DNA of 64,000 nucleotides, from the NCBI GenBank assembly GCA_032433765.1, contig JAVIAB010000160.1, positions 34,207,702 through 34,271,701 of the forward strand. Reading direction: 5' to 3'. Positions 1 to 9,955 of the stretch are shown here, one piece after another. Origin of the DNA: Megaustenia siamemsis. Its lineage: Eukaryota; Mollusca; Gastropoda; Stylommatophora; Ariophantidae. Position numbers and translations under genes: made by a program. How positions within the stretch are numbered: the first letter of the stretch is position 1; each line of letters starts with the position of its first letter. The notes beneath the pieces were generated by a model that was not told the DNA's origin, searched no databases, and worked only from the letters and a program-made list of their open reading frames with translations.

Positions 1-655
1 GTGGCTACTCAACACAAAAATAACATGCACAATAAATTGGTGATTCTGACTGATGCACTGTCAGTACTATCAGCTCTAAAAAGCCCCCAAGAACAATGAA
101 CTTGACTTCGACTTGAGAACAACCCTGGACCAACTATGCAATAACTTCCAGAGAGTAGTCATTCAGTGGATACCATCACACTGTAATATACACAGGAACG
201 AACGCGCAGACAAATTAGCTAAAGAGGGAGGGAGATTACCACAAGAGAACCATCCGCTTAGTTATGATGAAAACAAACCGATCCTCAAAGGTCAGTTTAA
301 TGAAAAATGGAAACATGAACACCCAAAGCATAACGAGAGTGATGAATACCACCAACTATCAAGGAGGGATCAAGTCATCATACTTCACCTATGCACTGGC
401 CACAATAGAATGAGAAATCACATGTTCACCAAATTCAAAATAGATACAACCAGCCTATGCCACTGTACACTGGACTATATGACTACAAAACATGTTCTAC
501 AGGATTGCCCCCAGTACACAGACCTAAGAAGAGCATTGTGGTCCACACCCATCTCCCTGGAAGAGAAACTATATGGGGCAATCGATTCGCTTAAACAGAC
601 GGCTGACTTCATGAGAGAGTCTGGAATCCTACTCTGATTGAGTCTTGATCGCAGA
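1..655 (+). pseudogene. LINE family A, RNase H and C-terminal end, AG tail
   Basis: This is the 3' part of a non-LTR retrotransposon. Positions 30-97 read as part of an RNase H domain (LTDALSVLSAL); from 113 the frame continues with QWIPSHCNIHRNERADKLAKEG, the classic His/Asp end of a retroelement RNase H. A C-terminal region follows with a CxC...H...C zinc-knuckle-like motif (CHC, then HVLQDC), and the stop is at 635-637. The RNase H is split by one extra base in a C run at 84-88. After the stop comes a 3' end reading TGATTGAGTCTTGATCGCAG followed by a short AG run. Full elements encode endonuclease and reverse transcriptase upstream, which lie outside the window or were lost. Other copies are at 9878, 41217, 53322 and 63440. 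Confidence 0.85.
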
Positions 656-880
656 GAGAGATTTTAATTATTACTATAGTTTTTTTGTAAATGTAATCAC
701 TAGAATTCTTTGAGATGACAAACCTGTATTTTTCTGGAATAGGTAATGTACGGGTCTCGAATCAGCATCTTAGCATGTGAGTTTTTCACCCATATGTGCT
801 CGGCAACCTATCCAGAAGTGTTTTAAGACTTCAGGATAGTGGTGCTTTAAGCATTGAAACTCATGATGTAAAGCGGCATT

Positions 881-1065
881 CCTCACCTTCCCAAAGTAAT
901 ACCATGGTACCCATTTCTGTCAATGGCTGGGTCGACCGCGGGGTATTTTTTTTCTAACCATGAGTACAATTCAGTCTGCTTCCAGAGGGAATCGAACACA
1001 GGTTGTCTGAAAGTCGGTAGCCCAATTGGGTGATTTTCCCAACTAGGCTACTGAGGCCCTCGATT
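881..1065 (-). repeat. tRNA-headed SINE, decayed
   Basis: Read on the minus strand, the stretch starts near 1063 as a tRNA-like head (GGGCCTCAGTAGCCTAGTTGG) with a B-box-like GGTTCGA equivalent at the complement of 993-1003. The SINE body follows, including a 'GGTACC' segment shared with other SINEs in this window. It is diverged and lacks a clear target duplication. Confidence 0.5.
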
Positions 1066-1473
1066 TTCTGGATTTGTATGGAGCGAGTTATCGATTTATC
1101 CACTCGCTCTCTCTTAATAACAATGCTGTTTCATAAGGAAAGATCAGAGGAAAGTCCATAACTTTAACCCCTTAATTAGGCATGATTCAACCAAAGACTA
1201 CTCTTGAGTGTGAACTGTGTTTTTTTTCTCACACGTAGATTCATCATTGTGTTCTGACAATATATATGAAATATCTACACATCCTTATGAATCTGTTGAC
1301 CAATATTTATTTTAGCATCCAACACTCTACAATGTTATTAAAAATTGTTCTTCTCTTTCCATCAAACCACATAAATGGAACATCCTATCTGAATCCAAAA
1401 AAAAGGTAATTTACAGTAGTCCCCTAACCTTGACAGTTGTTGGATAATGACATCTTCACAATTTCCTTCTCAT
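1066..1473. other. AT-rich stretch, nothing recognised
   Basis: No gene, repeat or conserved motif could be recognised here. It probably lies within an upstream intron of the coiled-coil gene or just outside it. Confidence 0.4.
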
Positions 1474-1694
1474 ATCCTGTCCTATCCTATCCTATCCTAT
1501 CCTATCCTATCATATTCGGTCCTATCTTATCCTGTCCTATCCTATCCTATCCTATCCTATCCTATCCTATCCTATCATATTCGGTCCTATCTTATCCTGT
1601 CCTATCCTATCCCATCCTGTCCTATTCTATCCTAAACCTATCCTATCCTATCCTATCCTGTCCTGGCCTCTCCTATCCTAACCTGTCCTGTCCT
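1474..1694. repeat. TCCTA pentanucleotide array with 65-bp higher-order repeat
   Basis: This is a run of TCCTA units with variants. A distinctive block (CATATTCGGTCCTATCTTAT) occurs at 1511 and again at 1576, exactly 13 units later, so a 65-bp segment was duplicated as a whole. The long open frames it produces (LSYPI repeats) are not genes. Confidence 0.9.
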
Positions 1695-1702
1695 TGACAA
1701 AG

Positions 1703-1790
1703 GTTGAGGCTGCCAGAAGGGCAAAAACTAGAACTTTGTATCTCGCTTGACACCCAAAGGGGTACTGAAGGAAGTGAAAAGAAAGCACTA
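1703..1790 (+). mobile_element. LINE family F 3' end
   Basis: The translation resembles EAARRAKTRTLY...HPKGY...RK, the C-terminal end of a LINE reverse transcriptase protein. It is also seen at 12058 (+), 24969-25139 (-), 29510 (+) and 52800 (+). It abuts the TCCTA array, so that array may have started as this or an adjacent element's tail. Confidence 0.5.
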
Positions 1791-2059
1791 TAATACAGTA
1801 ACATATATAAGTCTTGTTTTTAGAAAAATTATAATTTCTTTGTTCTTGTCAACATCTATCTACGTTGATATGTTTTGTTCTTAGAACTTTTGAAGTCTCA
1901 GTTGTGAATGTTTAGTACAATCACTCACTGTCTAAGTATTCCAGATTTAATTCCCAATAGTAACAATTCTATTTCTGACCAACAGGCATGACTTTTAGGA
2001 ATAACTCATTCTTTTTAAAATGAGTGTCAGATGATTTCTGTAGAATAGTAGGCTGACCT

Positions 2060-2560
2060 GTCATAATCATCATCATCAAGTACTAAGCCTGCTGGCGTAG
2101 GTAATCATGTCTCTTCAAAGTGTTAAATCTTGATTGTTATTTATCATTTCTGTTGTTGACCTTCTGCCAAACCATTCTTTTAAGCTGTCTGGTATCTTTT
2201 CTCTGTGCTTCCCTCTATCTCTTCATCCCTCAGCTTTCCCAGATGTCACAATATATTCCAGCTGTTCCCTTCTCATTACATGGCCAAAAAATGATGATTA
2301 TTTCTTCCTAATTTTGAAAATTAGCTCTGACTTTGCTTTGGCCTCTTTCAGAACATTTTCATCACTCTTCTTAGTTGTCCATGGTATTCTCATCATTCTT
2401 CTGTAAAACTACATTTCTACAGCCTGTCTTCAGTGATTTTCTTGTCTGTTGTCCTATTATCAATGATTCACACCCATATGTTATGTCTGGCTCTACATGA
2501 CATTTAAGAACTCTTTTTCTTGTTTCTGTTGTCAAAAATTGATTGCACAGTATCTTCCTC
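2060..2560 (-). mobile_element. LINE family E 3' fragment, (GAT)n tail
   Basis: On the minus strand this is a decayed reverse-transcriptase C-terminal region. Peptides such as TRKRVLKCHVEPDITYGCESL match the LINE pattern in which the chain reads 'tYGcEsW'. The 3' end (ATTACCTACGCCAGCAGGC, then (GAT)4) matches copies at 18716 and 58998. All lie on the minus strand, opposite to the host gene here. Confidence 0.7.
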
Positions 2561-2734
2561 ATTTTTTGGAAAGCTGCTTTTGCCTGAGCCCCTGAGCATT
2601 CATCTCACCTGGCATTGTACTGACCACATTATTCATGAATGTGTCATCAGATATAATAAAAAATATGGACACCAACACCATATTCAGCAATTGCCACTAG
2701 GCATTATGTGTAACCTTTACATTTCTTTAAACAG

Positions 2735-2833
2735 AACAACTATGTAATACAGTGCACAAAGCTACAGCATGAGATAGAAGATTTACAACGAAGAGTGGAA
2801 AATGCTAGAATGAAGCTCACAGCTGAAATGAAG
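2735..2833 (+). CDS. Coiled-coil protein, internal exon
   Basis: This is a 99-nt, 33-codon, phase 0-0 exon between an acceptor (TTCTTTAAACAG) and a strong donor (AAG|GTATGA). It encodes a charged heptad-patterned helix containing KLQHEIEDLQRRVENARMKL, with hydrophobic residues spaced 3-4-3-4, the hallmark of a coiled coil. The next exon (4832) opens in the same phase. Everything upstream of this exon is missing from the window. I do not recognise the protein; the coiled coil suggests a structural, centrosomal or cytoskeletal role, but that is only inference. There is no catalytic motif. Confidence 0.7.
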
Positions 2834-3720
2834 GTATGAATGATTAACCTCCTTTCATAGTCCAATAAGAGTTATGTTCTCATGTGACTTGCAATAATTG
2901 ACAGATTACTTATACTACTTGTATGTCAATTTATGGAAGCATTATACAGACCAAATAGAGGTAAGGTTTAATTTTTTTCCCCATTGTATGTGTTTTTAGC
3001 TGATTCAGCATTGTTTAAAGGCTTTAGTCGTAACTATTTAAACAAAAAATGCTTTTCCAAATGTCTTGTGCATTTCCCCACCATATAATTGCCTATTTAC
3101 GCACATACTTAACACTTTCCACTATTATTATTATCTTTATTTTATTTTAAATAAAGCTTGAATTGATTAATATTGGCACATACTTTGCTGTGGTAAAATT
3201 ATATTTGTGATATTAATTAATAATTTTGCGTTAGAATTTTAATGAGAAGTGAATAATTGGATTTTTAAAAATTTTACATTTTGTTAAAATTGAGAAAATC
3301 TACATTAATATTTTTGTTCGCTCAATTAATAACGTTTTGAAATAACGTTTAAAGTAAACATTATTTTCAAACATTTTAACAGTTGTGGAGGTATGAATTT
3401 AAAATTTAAAAGATTTTAAAAATCGATTGATGTTTTAAGTTTATAATTTATAAATAATACTATTTGGGGTAAGATTTGGACATGAATAATTAAATAAATT
3501 TCAAATTCTTTTCTACAAGATTTCCTTGATTATTTTTTGAGAATTTTAACATAGTAAAAACATCTGTTATAATTACATTTTTTTCTTTAGAAAATGGATT
3601 TTGAAACTCAAGAAGTAAATATTTACAAAAAGTTATAGGATAAAGTGCCCTTTTCAAATTGTGAGATTTCTCTTCATTTATTAGCTCTATTACTTGTTAT
3701 TGTGAATAAATATGGTAGCT
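2834..3720 (+). other. Intron, AT-rich, nothing recognised
   Basis: This follows the GT donor at 2834. It is strongly AT-rich with no recognisable element until the SINE at 3725. Confidence 0.5.
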
Positions 3721-3724
3721 AATA

Positions 3725-4505
3725 CTTGAGTTAGGAGCTTTGGTGACTGAGTGATTAGTGTGCTCAGTTCCTGATCAAAAGTGCATGGGTTCAGTTCCCA
3801 GGAGTGCTTGGTTATTTTTTTTTTATGGACTAACAAAGTCCTAGGGCTAACTCAACTTTTGAAAAAATTGGGTCCAGAGATTTTCCTTGCAAGTAAAGGC
3901 GTGTACCCTTACGTATGCGTGTGAAAGCTGGAAAACAACAAGAGATATAGAAACAAAGTTGAACGCATTCGAAAATAAATGTCTAAGGAAAATACTTGGT
4001 ATAGCGTGGAACGAATTCAAAACAAATGAAGAAATTAGAGAAATCGCCAATCAACCACTAATATCTTCAGTAATAAAGAAAAGATGATGGTTATATGTTG
4101 GACATGTGATGAGAAGAGATAATAACTAAATAGCAAAGCAAGCCCTCATGTGGGAAACAGCAAGTAAAAGAAAAAGAGGAAGACCCAGGGAGACACTGAG
4201 AAGAACATTGATGAGAGAGGCAAGAGCAGCAGGAATCGGCTCCCTCAATGAGATAGAGCTGCTTGCACATAACAGAGACAAATGGCGAGATTTGATAAAA
4301 TATCTTTAAAGAGAATTGAAACTGCTAGAACAAAAATTGAGATAGGCGAAGGAGTATCTTAGTCTATGCCCTATGGGCCGGCTACGGCCTCGAAAGGTCA
4401 ATAGATAGATAGAAAGGTGGTGTGGTCATTATAAATATGGTCACTAACACCATATCATTATTCTCCATATGTCAAGCAAGGCAGGGAAGGGAACCTTTAA
4501 TCTTT
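3725..4505 (+). repeat. SINE-2 copy split by a LINE insertion
   Basis: The tRNA-like head runs from about 3725 (GGTGACTGAGTGATTAGTG, with B-box-like GGTTCAGTTCCC near 3788-3799). The body continues to about 3904 (CCAGAGATTTTCCTTGCAAG). The remaining 3' half (TATGGTCACTAACACCATAT...GGGAACCTTTAAT) resumes at 4412-4505. LINE family C sits in between. The halves match the uninterrupted minus-strand copy part at 34155-34317. Confidence 0.7.
3905..4408 (+). mobile_element. LINE family C, 5'-truncated, GATA tail
   Basis: The reverse-transcriptase C-terminal region reads TLTYACESWKTTRDIETKLN, then a GH(V)MRRD and KRGRPRETLRRTL block. A conserved 3' end follows (CCCTATGGGCCGGCTACGGC, CGAAAGGTCAATAGATAGATAG). 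One frame break occurs near 4087, where a TGA codon interrupts the frame. Copies at 13000, 43819 and 48021 are close relatives. The element lies inside SINE-2. Confidence 0.85.
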
Positions 4506-4559
4506 AGTACTTGAGGTTACATAGTATTGAACAAGGAACAGACAAATAACTGCAGTGCT

Positions 4560-4760
4560 GCTGTAAAGCTGGTGTGAAGGCAATGAATTGAACACAGGGT
4601 GACAGTTTTACGCAGGAGACACAGACTATTGACATTTTAGCCTACATTTGGTCTTCCTCAGAAAGCAACAAAAACCAACTGACAGACACACAAAAGATGT
4701 AACTGAATCTAACTACACTCTAGGAAGTATCTAAAACAAGTAAAAATAAGGAATAAAAAC
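4560..4760 (-). mobile_element. Retroelement tail with hammerhead-like core, decayed
   Basis: On the minus strand the sequence reads CTGAGGAAGACC...GGCTAAAATGTCAATAGT followed by CTGTGTCTCCTGCGTAAAAC. It aligns with 47920-48005 on the plus strand (CTGCTGAAGGCC...GGCCGAAACGTCG...CTGTGTCGTCTAC...GCGTAAAGC). The CTGANGA...GAAAC spacing resembles the hammerhead motif carried by Penelope-like elements. This copy is eroded. Confidence 0.4.
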
Positions 4761-4831
4761 TGTTAGGAAAACACCATGTGCACAAGGAAGTTATCACTAA
4801 GTGTTTTATTTTTCTATTCTATAATGGTCAG

Positions 4832-4897
4832 CATAAGTCTTTGGCAGCGATAAATAAGATACAATTTCTTCAAAGGCACATTGTTGAAACTTTAGAG
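4832..4897 (+). CDS. Coiled-coil protein, internal exon merging into a minisatellite
   Basis: The acceptor at 4830-4831 (pyrimidine-rich, ...GGTCAG) opens in phase 0, matching the exon at 2735-2833. The peptide is HKSLAAINKIQFLQRHIVET followed by LEQ and, if read on, VEKKYESKLK: a charged amphipathic helix. The 3' edge is uncertain. The only GT donor that keeps phase 0 is CAA|GTTGAA at 4897/4898, which is weak and falls inside the first unit of the 23-bp array. Reading on, the frame meets a stop near 4955. The frame and heptad pattern support a real exon; the boundary is inferred. Confidence 0.55.
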
Positions 4898-6019
4898 CAA
4901 GTTGAAAAGAAATATGAGAGCAAGTTGAAAAGAATTATGAGAGCAAGTTGAAAAGAATTATGAGAGCATGTTTAAAAAAAATATGAGAGCAAGTTTAAAA
5001 GAATTATGAGAGCAAGTTTAAAAGAAATATGAGAGCAAGTTTAAAAGAATTATGAGAGCAAGTTTAAAAGAATTATGAGAGCAAGTTTAAAAGAATTATG
5101 AGAGCAAGTTTAAAAGAAATATGAGAGCAAGTTTAAAAGAATTATGAGAGCAAGTTTAAAAGAAATATGAGAGCAAGTTTAAAAGAATTATGAGAGCAAG
5201 TTTAAAAGACATATGAGAGCAAGTTTAAAAGAATTATGAGAGCAAGTTGAAAAGAATTATGAGAGCAAGTTGAAAAGAATTATGAGAGCAAGTTGAAAAG
5301 AAATATGAGAGCAAGTTCAAAAGAAATATGAGAGCAAGTTGAAAAGAAATATGAGAGCAAGTTTAAAAGAATTTTGAGAGCAAGTTTAAAAGACATATGA
5401 GAGCAAGTTTAAAAGAATTATGAGAGCAAGTTTAAAAGAAATATGAGAGCAAGTTGAAAAGAAATATGAGAGCAAGTTAAAAGAATTATGAGAGCAAGTT
5501 GAAAAGAAATATGAGAGCAAGTTGAAAAGAATTATGAGAGCAAGTTGAAAAGAAATATGAGAGCAAGTTTAAAAGAAATATGAGAGCAAGTTTAAAAGAA
5601 TTATGAGAGCAAGTTTAAAAGACATATGAGAGCAAGTTGAAAAGAATTATGAGAGCAAGTTGAAAAGAAATATGAGAGCAAGTTGAAAAGAAATATGAGA
5701 GCAAGTTTAAAAGAAATAGGAGAGCAAGTTTAAAAGAATTATGAGAGCAAGTTTTAAAAAAATATAAGAGCATGTTTAAAAAAAATATGAGAGCAAGTTT
5801 AAAAGAATTATGAGAGCAAGTTGACAAGAAATATGAGAGCAAGTTGAAAAGAATTATGAGAGCAAGTTTAAAAGACATATGAGAGCAAGTTTAAAAAAAA
5901 TATAAGAGCATGTTTAAAAAAAATATGAGAGCAAGTTTAAAAGACATATGAGAGCAAGTTTAAAAGAAATATGAGAGCAAGTTTAAAAGAATTATGAGAG
6001 CAAGTTTAAAAGAAATATG
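4890..6019 (+). repeat. 23-bp minisatellite, about 49 units
   Basis: The unit is about AGAGCAAGTTTAAAAGAATTATG with variants (TTGAAAAGAAATATG and others). The first units at 4890 are continuous with the coding frame of the coiled-coil exon, so the array grew from exon or exon-boundary sequence. The unit length is not a multiple of 3, so the array cannot be read through as protein. Confidence 0.95.
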
Positions 6020-7080
6020 ATAAAGTCAGTCAATAATTATTTTAAAAGGGTGTTAATAGGTTAACACTTGGAAATTTTGGAATGAGTGTCAGACTGTGTC
6101 TGAGGAGGTCAGTGTGGCTAAGAGAATGGATCATAAGTAAACAGACTGCATACTTCAAGTTGTCTGTTGAAAAATGGAATGAGAAATCCTGTTCGCAGTG
6201 TCATAATATCATTTCCATCTATTATATTAGTCAATAATTTCATTGACAGCAAATTATTTATTTTGACTTGGCTCTAAAGTTTGTTTAAGCCACAAACTTT
6301 AACACAATTAAAGTGGTCAATTAATGGTATCTAATCACATTTACCAAATTATCAACTACATTTTTGTGTGGTTTTAATACTAAGAGTGTCTTTAATTTGC
6401 TTTGTTTTCTCAAACACAAAATTAGAAATAATGTTGTGAATGTTAAAGTTTGCAGAAAAATTAAAATGTGAGACATGGAGTAGGATTTGGAAGCCATTTT
6501 GAGAGGGATTGAAGTTGATTTCAGGCAGTATTGAAATATTTGAAGTAGAGTTGAAGACTAAAAAATGGACAATATGAATAGGAGAGTCAGAGTTATATGG
6601 TAGGGAGCTGAAACAATGTTTAATGGAGTTAAAGCTGAATTGGGAGAGTAGATAAATAAAGGAACCTGAATTAAAAGTTTGGCATGCCAACTTGACATCT
6701 ATTATTAAAATAACATTTTTAATTAGCCAGAATCATCAAAGTCAGGAAGTTTATAAATAATTTCAGAACTTATTAGTTGGTGCACTCTAGCCTGTGTTAG
6801 CAAAGAGTTCTATTATGGGTATCAATTTCAGCCAACTGCAGGTGTTTCTGTCCCTAGTGGAAACTGATTCAACCACAGCTAAACATACTTGTGTTTAGAT
6901 TTAAGTGTAAAAATGGAAACTTCTGATCACATTAAAATGGAATTTAAATTTTATTGGAAGAACATACTTTCAGTACAAATTTTTCAAGCATTGTTTCAAA
7001 ATATTATGAGATCAATAGTAGACTATAAAAGGAATTGGAGTCAGTGGTCACACCATAAACAATTTGTGATATGCGGATGA
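6020..7080. other. Intron, nothing firmly recognised
   Basis: AT-rich sequence. A minus-strand open frame at 6352-6690 has no recognisable motif and is probably chance. Confidence 0.4.
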
Positions 7081-7800
7081 CACAGTAAAAGAAAGCAAAG
7101 GTCTCAGCCTGAATAGTAAGAAAACAGAAGTAATGGTCATATCGAAGAAACAATCATCACCATCTTGCAGCATCAAAAATAAACAGGACAAATCTGAAAC
7201 AAATGCAGTGCTTCAAATACTTGGGCACAATAATAACATCAGATGGAAGATGCACCACTGAAATAAAAAGCAGAGTAGCTCAGGCTAAAACAACATTTCA
7301 GAAAATGAAAAATATCTTATGCAATAAATCTATGTCAATAGAAGGGTGAAAGAGAGTTCATCTGTGCTATATAGAACCAAGTTTGACCTATGGAAACGAA
7401 TTATGGACAGTAGACAAACAAATGAAAAAACAATTAGAGGCACAGAGATGGGATTTCTCAGAAGAATTTTGAAAGTTCCTTGGACAGCTATACGATCAAT
7501 GAGGACATTCTCAAAGAAGTCAACAGAAAAAGGGAGTTCCTAAAAAACATCAGAAAGAAAAAAAATCAACATTTTTCAGGCACATCATGGGAAAAGGAAC
7601 GTTGGAATACTTTGTTACAACTGGCAAAATAAAAGGAAAGAGAGATCGAGGATGACAAAAGAGAAGACATTAGATAGCTTGGTGTCATGGCATGGAAAAC
7701 AGTCAGCAATAGAATTCATATGTGATGTACTGTGGATAGAAGATTGTGTAAGGACATGATCACCTTTACTAGCTGGTATGACACATGATGATGATGAATA
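7081..7800 (+). mobile_element. LINE reverse-transcriptase 3' fragment, GAT tail
   Basis: This is a broken reverse-transcriptase end. It shows pieces resembling 'LNSKKTEVMVISKKQ', a 'FKYLGTIITSDGRCTTEIKSRVAQA'-type region split over frames, and 'GTEMGFLRRILKVPWT' at 7438-7486. It ends in ACACATGATGATGATGA near 7783-7799. Several frameshifts and stops are visible. It lies in the same strand as the coiled-coil gene. Confidence 0.75.
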
Positions 7801-7899
7801 TTTCAACAATTTGTCTAAGATTTTAAAATAGTAATATAGCAGCAGATCTTGAATTGAAGTATAAAAAAACTGTTCATTAAAACCACACACTTTTGTTAC

Positions 7900-7945
<46 letters not shown>

Positions 7946-9877
7946 CCTATATAGTATACGCTATGTATTATCTACTTGTTGAATGTTAGCCACACTAGGT
8001 CTCCAACAAGAAACTTTTCTATCCTTGTTGGAAACTTTGACAACCTATCAGTGGTCAATTTTTTTTATGTTACTGTTCTGTCTTTAGCATTATAGTCCTT
8101 TTCTTCATTTATCTTCATGCCAGCACTCCAACTAGTATCATCTTCATATGGTGATATAACACCATAAATTAGCAATGCATTGTTCTGTCACCACAAATAT
8201 TTAAATTTCTAATAAAAATAATACTTTCATCATCTCAACACTCACAATTCTGAGTTTGTATTTATATTTTTTATTAATTTGATTGATATAACAAGTTTAA
8301 AGTAAATAATTTTAGATTAATGAGCAACTACCAAATGATATTAAACAGTTTTGTCCCTTGAGCATTTTGACAAAAAGAGAAAGTAGTTTACTTTTGTTTT
8401 CTTCCGTTTCCTGCCAGGTTAACATTTTAGTTAAAGTTGAAAGAGCCCCTGGCTACTCTACACACCGCAGTCAACCTGCAACATATTAAACCACTTCTAT
8501 AGAGGTACTGTCTTGCAAATACCCCGAATGACACCTTCCCATTTTACCATTTTTTTTATTAATCTGCTTTGATTGATGTAATTTATATACTAGTTTCTCT
8601 GTGAGACTCATTTGTTTGAAAAGTCTGATTAAAGAAAATAGAGAAATGAGTTTATTGAAATATAATTTGTTATAACCACGTTGTTAAGCTATTATATAAT
8701 TTGTGAGTGAAAGTAAAATAGTGGAATACAATCTGAAATCACAACTCTAACATTATAATTTTCCTTATTAACACTCTCCAGTATAAGTAGCAGCTAAAAA
8801 CTGTTTGCCAGAATTTCACTTAAGGCAGTTAATGATAAAGAACACTGATTTGTCTTCTTCAATATAGTGTAGCTTAGTACTGTGAGGTTGAAATCTTCAT
8901 ACTCCTACAGCATGATATGCTGTATAACCACTTAACCTTTCTAGTAAAAAAATTAATGAAAAGAATATATTCATATTTTACAGTATTCATTAAAAAAAAT
9001 TATAAAACAAGCATTGAATGAGCTATAGAATATAACTACATGAATATGTAATTTCTATTTGATATTCATGGATTATAACTGGTGATTATATTGTAAGAGA
9101 TAGAAAATTAAACTGAATTACATTAACAGATGTTCCACTGTGCAATGTTTAGATACATGTCTCTTGAAATGCTCTTTAAATAAATTATATTTGGCAGTTT
9201 AATGTCTTGTAATGTAATGTATAAAGCAAGGAAATATCACATTAGAAACTACAGATAGTTGACACAGAAGTTTTTGAAGCAAGTCAACATTACATCATTG
9301 TATTTGTATACTGGTTTTTTTGTTTAAATAGCTTTTGTTCATGTAATCTGTTAAAGGTTAAACAATATGCACAACTTCATTAAATGTTAAATACTGTTAA
9401 ATGTTCTTAATCATATCAACAAATATTTTTAAGATTCATTATGTCTTGAAAAAAAAAACATAAATTAATTGACTAAAGAGTTTAGTACATTGATTATTAT
9501 TATATTATTCAACTGAAATGTGATTAATATTGAGAATCCATTAAAAGTATAAGGGATTTTTTTAAATTTTGAAGTTGTAATTGTATGTATAATGATATCA
9601 CAGCCAGCTGACACTACTTATAATGAACCCCTATCTTGGAGAGCAAAGTCTGAAGCAAAGCCTGAAGCAAAGCTTCCTATTTTTCCAAGCTTGGTTTTAA
9701 ATTTGTAAGATATTTAGATCTCCAGCATATCCTGAGGAATCAGTTTGCTTGTTTTCCTGATAGATACTCTGTAGTCTTTTCACCTAGAAATGAATATTTT
9801 GCTTGTTAAGTTAAACACTGTATAAAAGTGAGGAAAAGTGATCTTTGCTTCAATGTTCTTTGAAAATACACTTAACC
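7801..9877. other. Long AT-rich stretch with a (TA)n run
   Basis: It holds a (TA)n run at 7903-7941. Nothing else was recognised on either strand over 2 kb. It lies in the presumed intron of the coiled-coil gene. Confidence 0.4.
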
Positions 9878-9955
9878 TGACAGCTGACTTCATGTGGGAG
9901 TCTGGAATCCTACTCTGACTGAGTCCTGATTGCAGAGAGAGAGAGAGAGAGAGAG
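9878..9955 (+). mobile_element. LINE family A, extreme 5' truncation with (AG)n
   Basis: Only about 45 bp of the element remain (GCTGACTTCATGTGGGAGTC...ATCCTACTCTGACTGAGTCC), matching the last codons and 3' end seen at 608-650. An (AG)n run of about 12 units follows. It is a dead-on-arrival insertion. Confidence 0.85.

Noticed and set aside
1437..1697. Open frames of LSYPI repeats
   Set aside because: They are the translation of the TCCTA microsatellite and appear in several frames.
4890..6019. Minus-strand frames with SFKLALI repeats in the 23-bp array
   Set aside because: They arise from the repeat; no start context, no conserved domain, and the opposite strand has exon support at its left edge.
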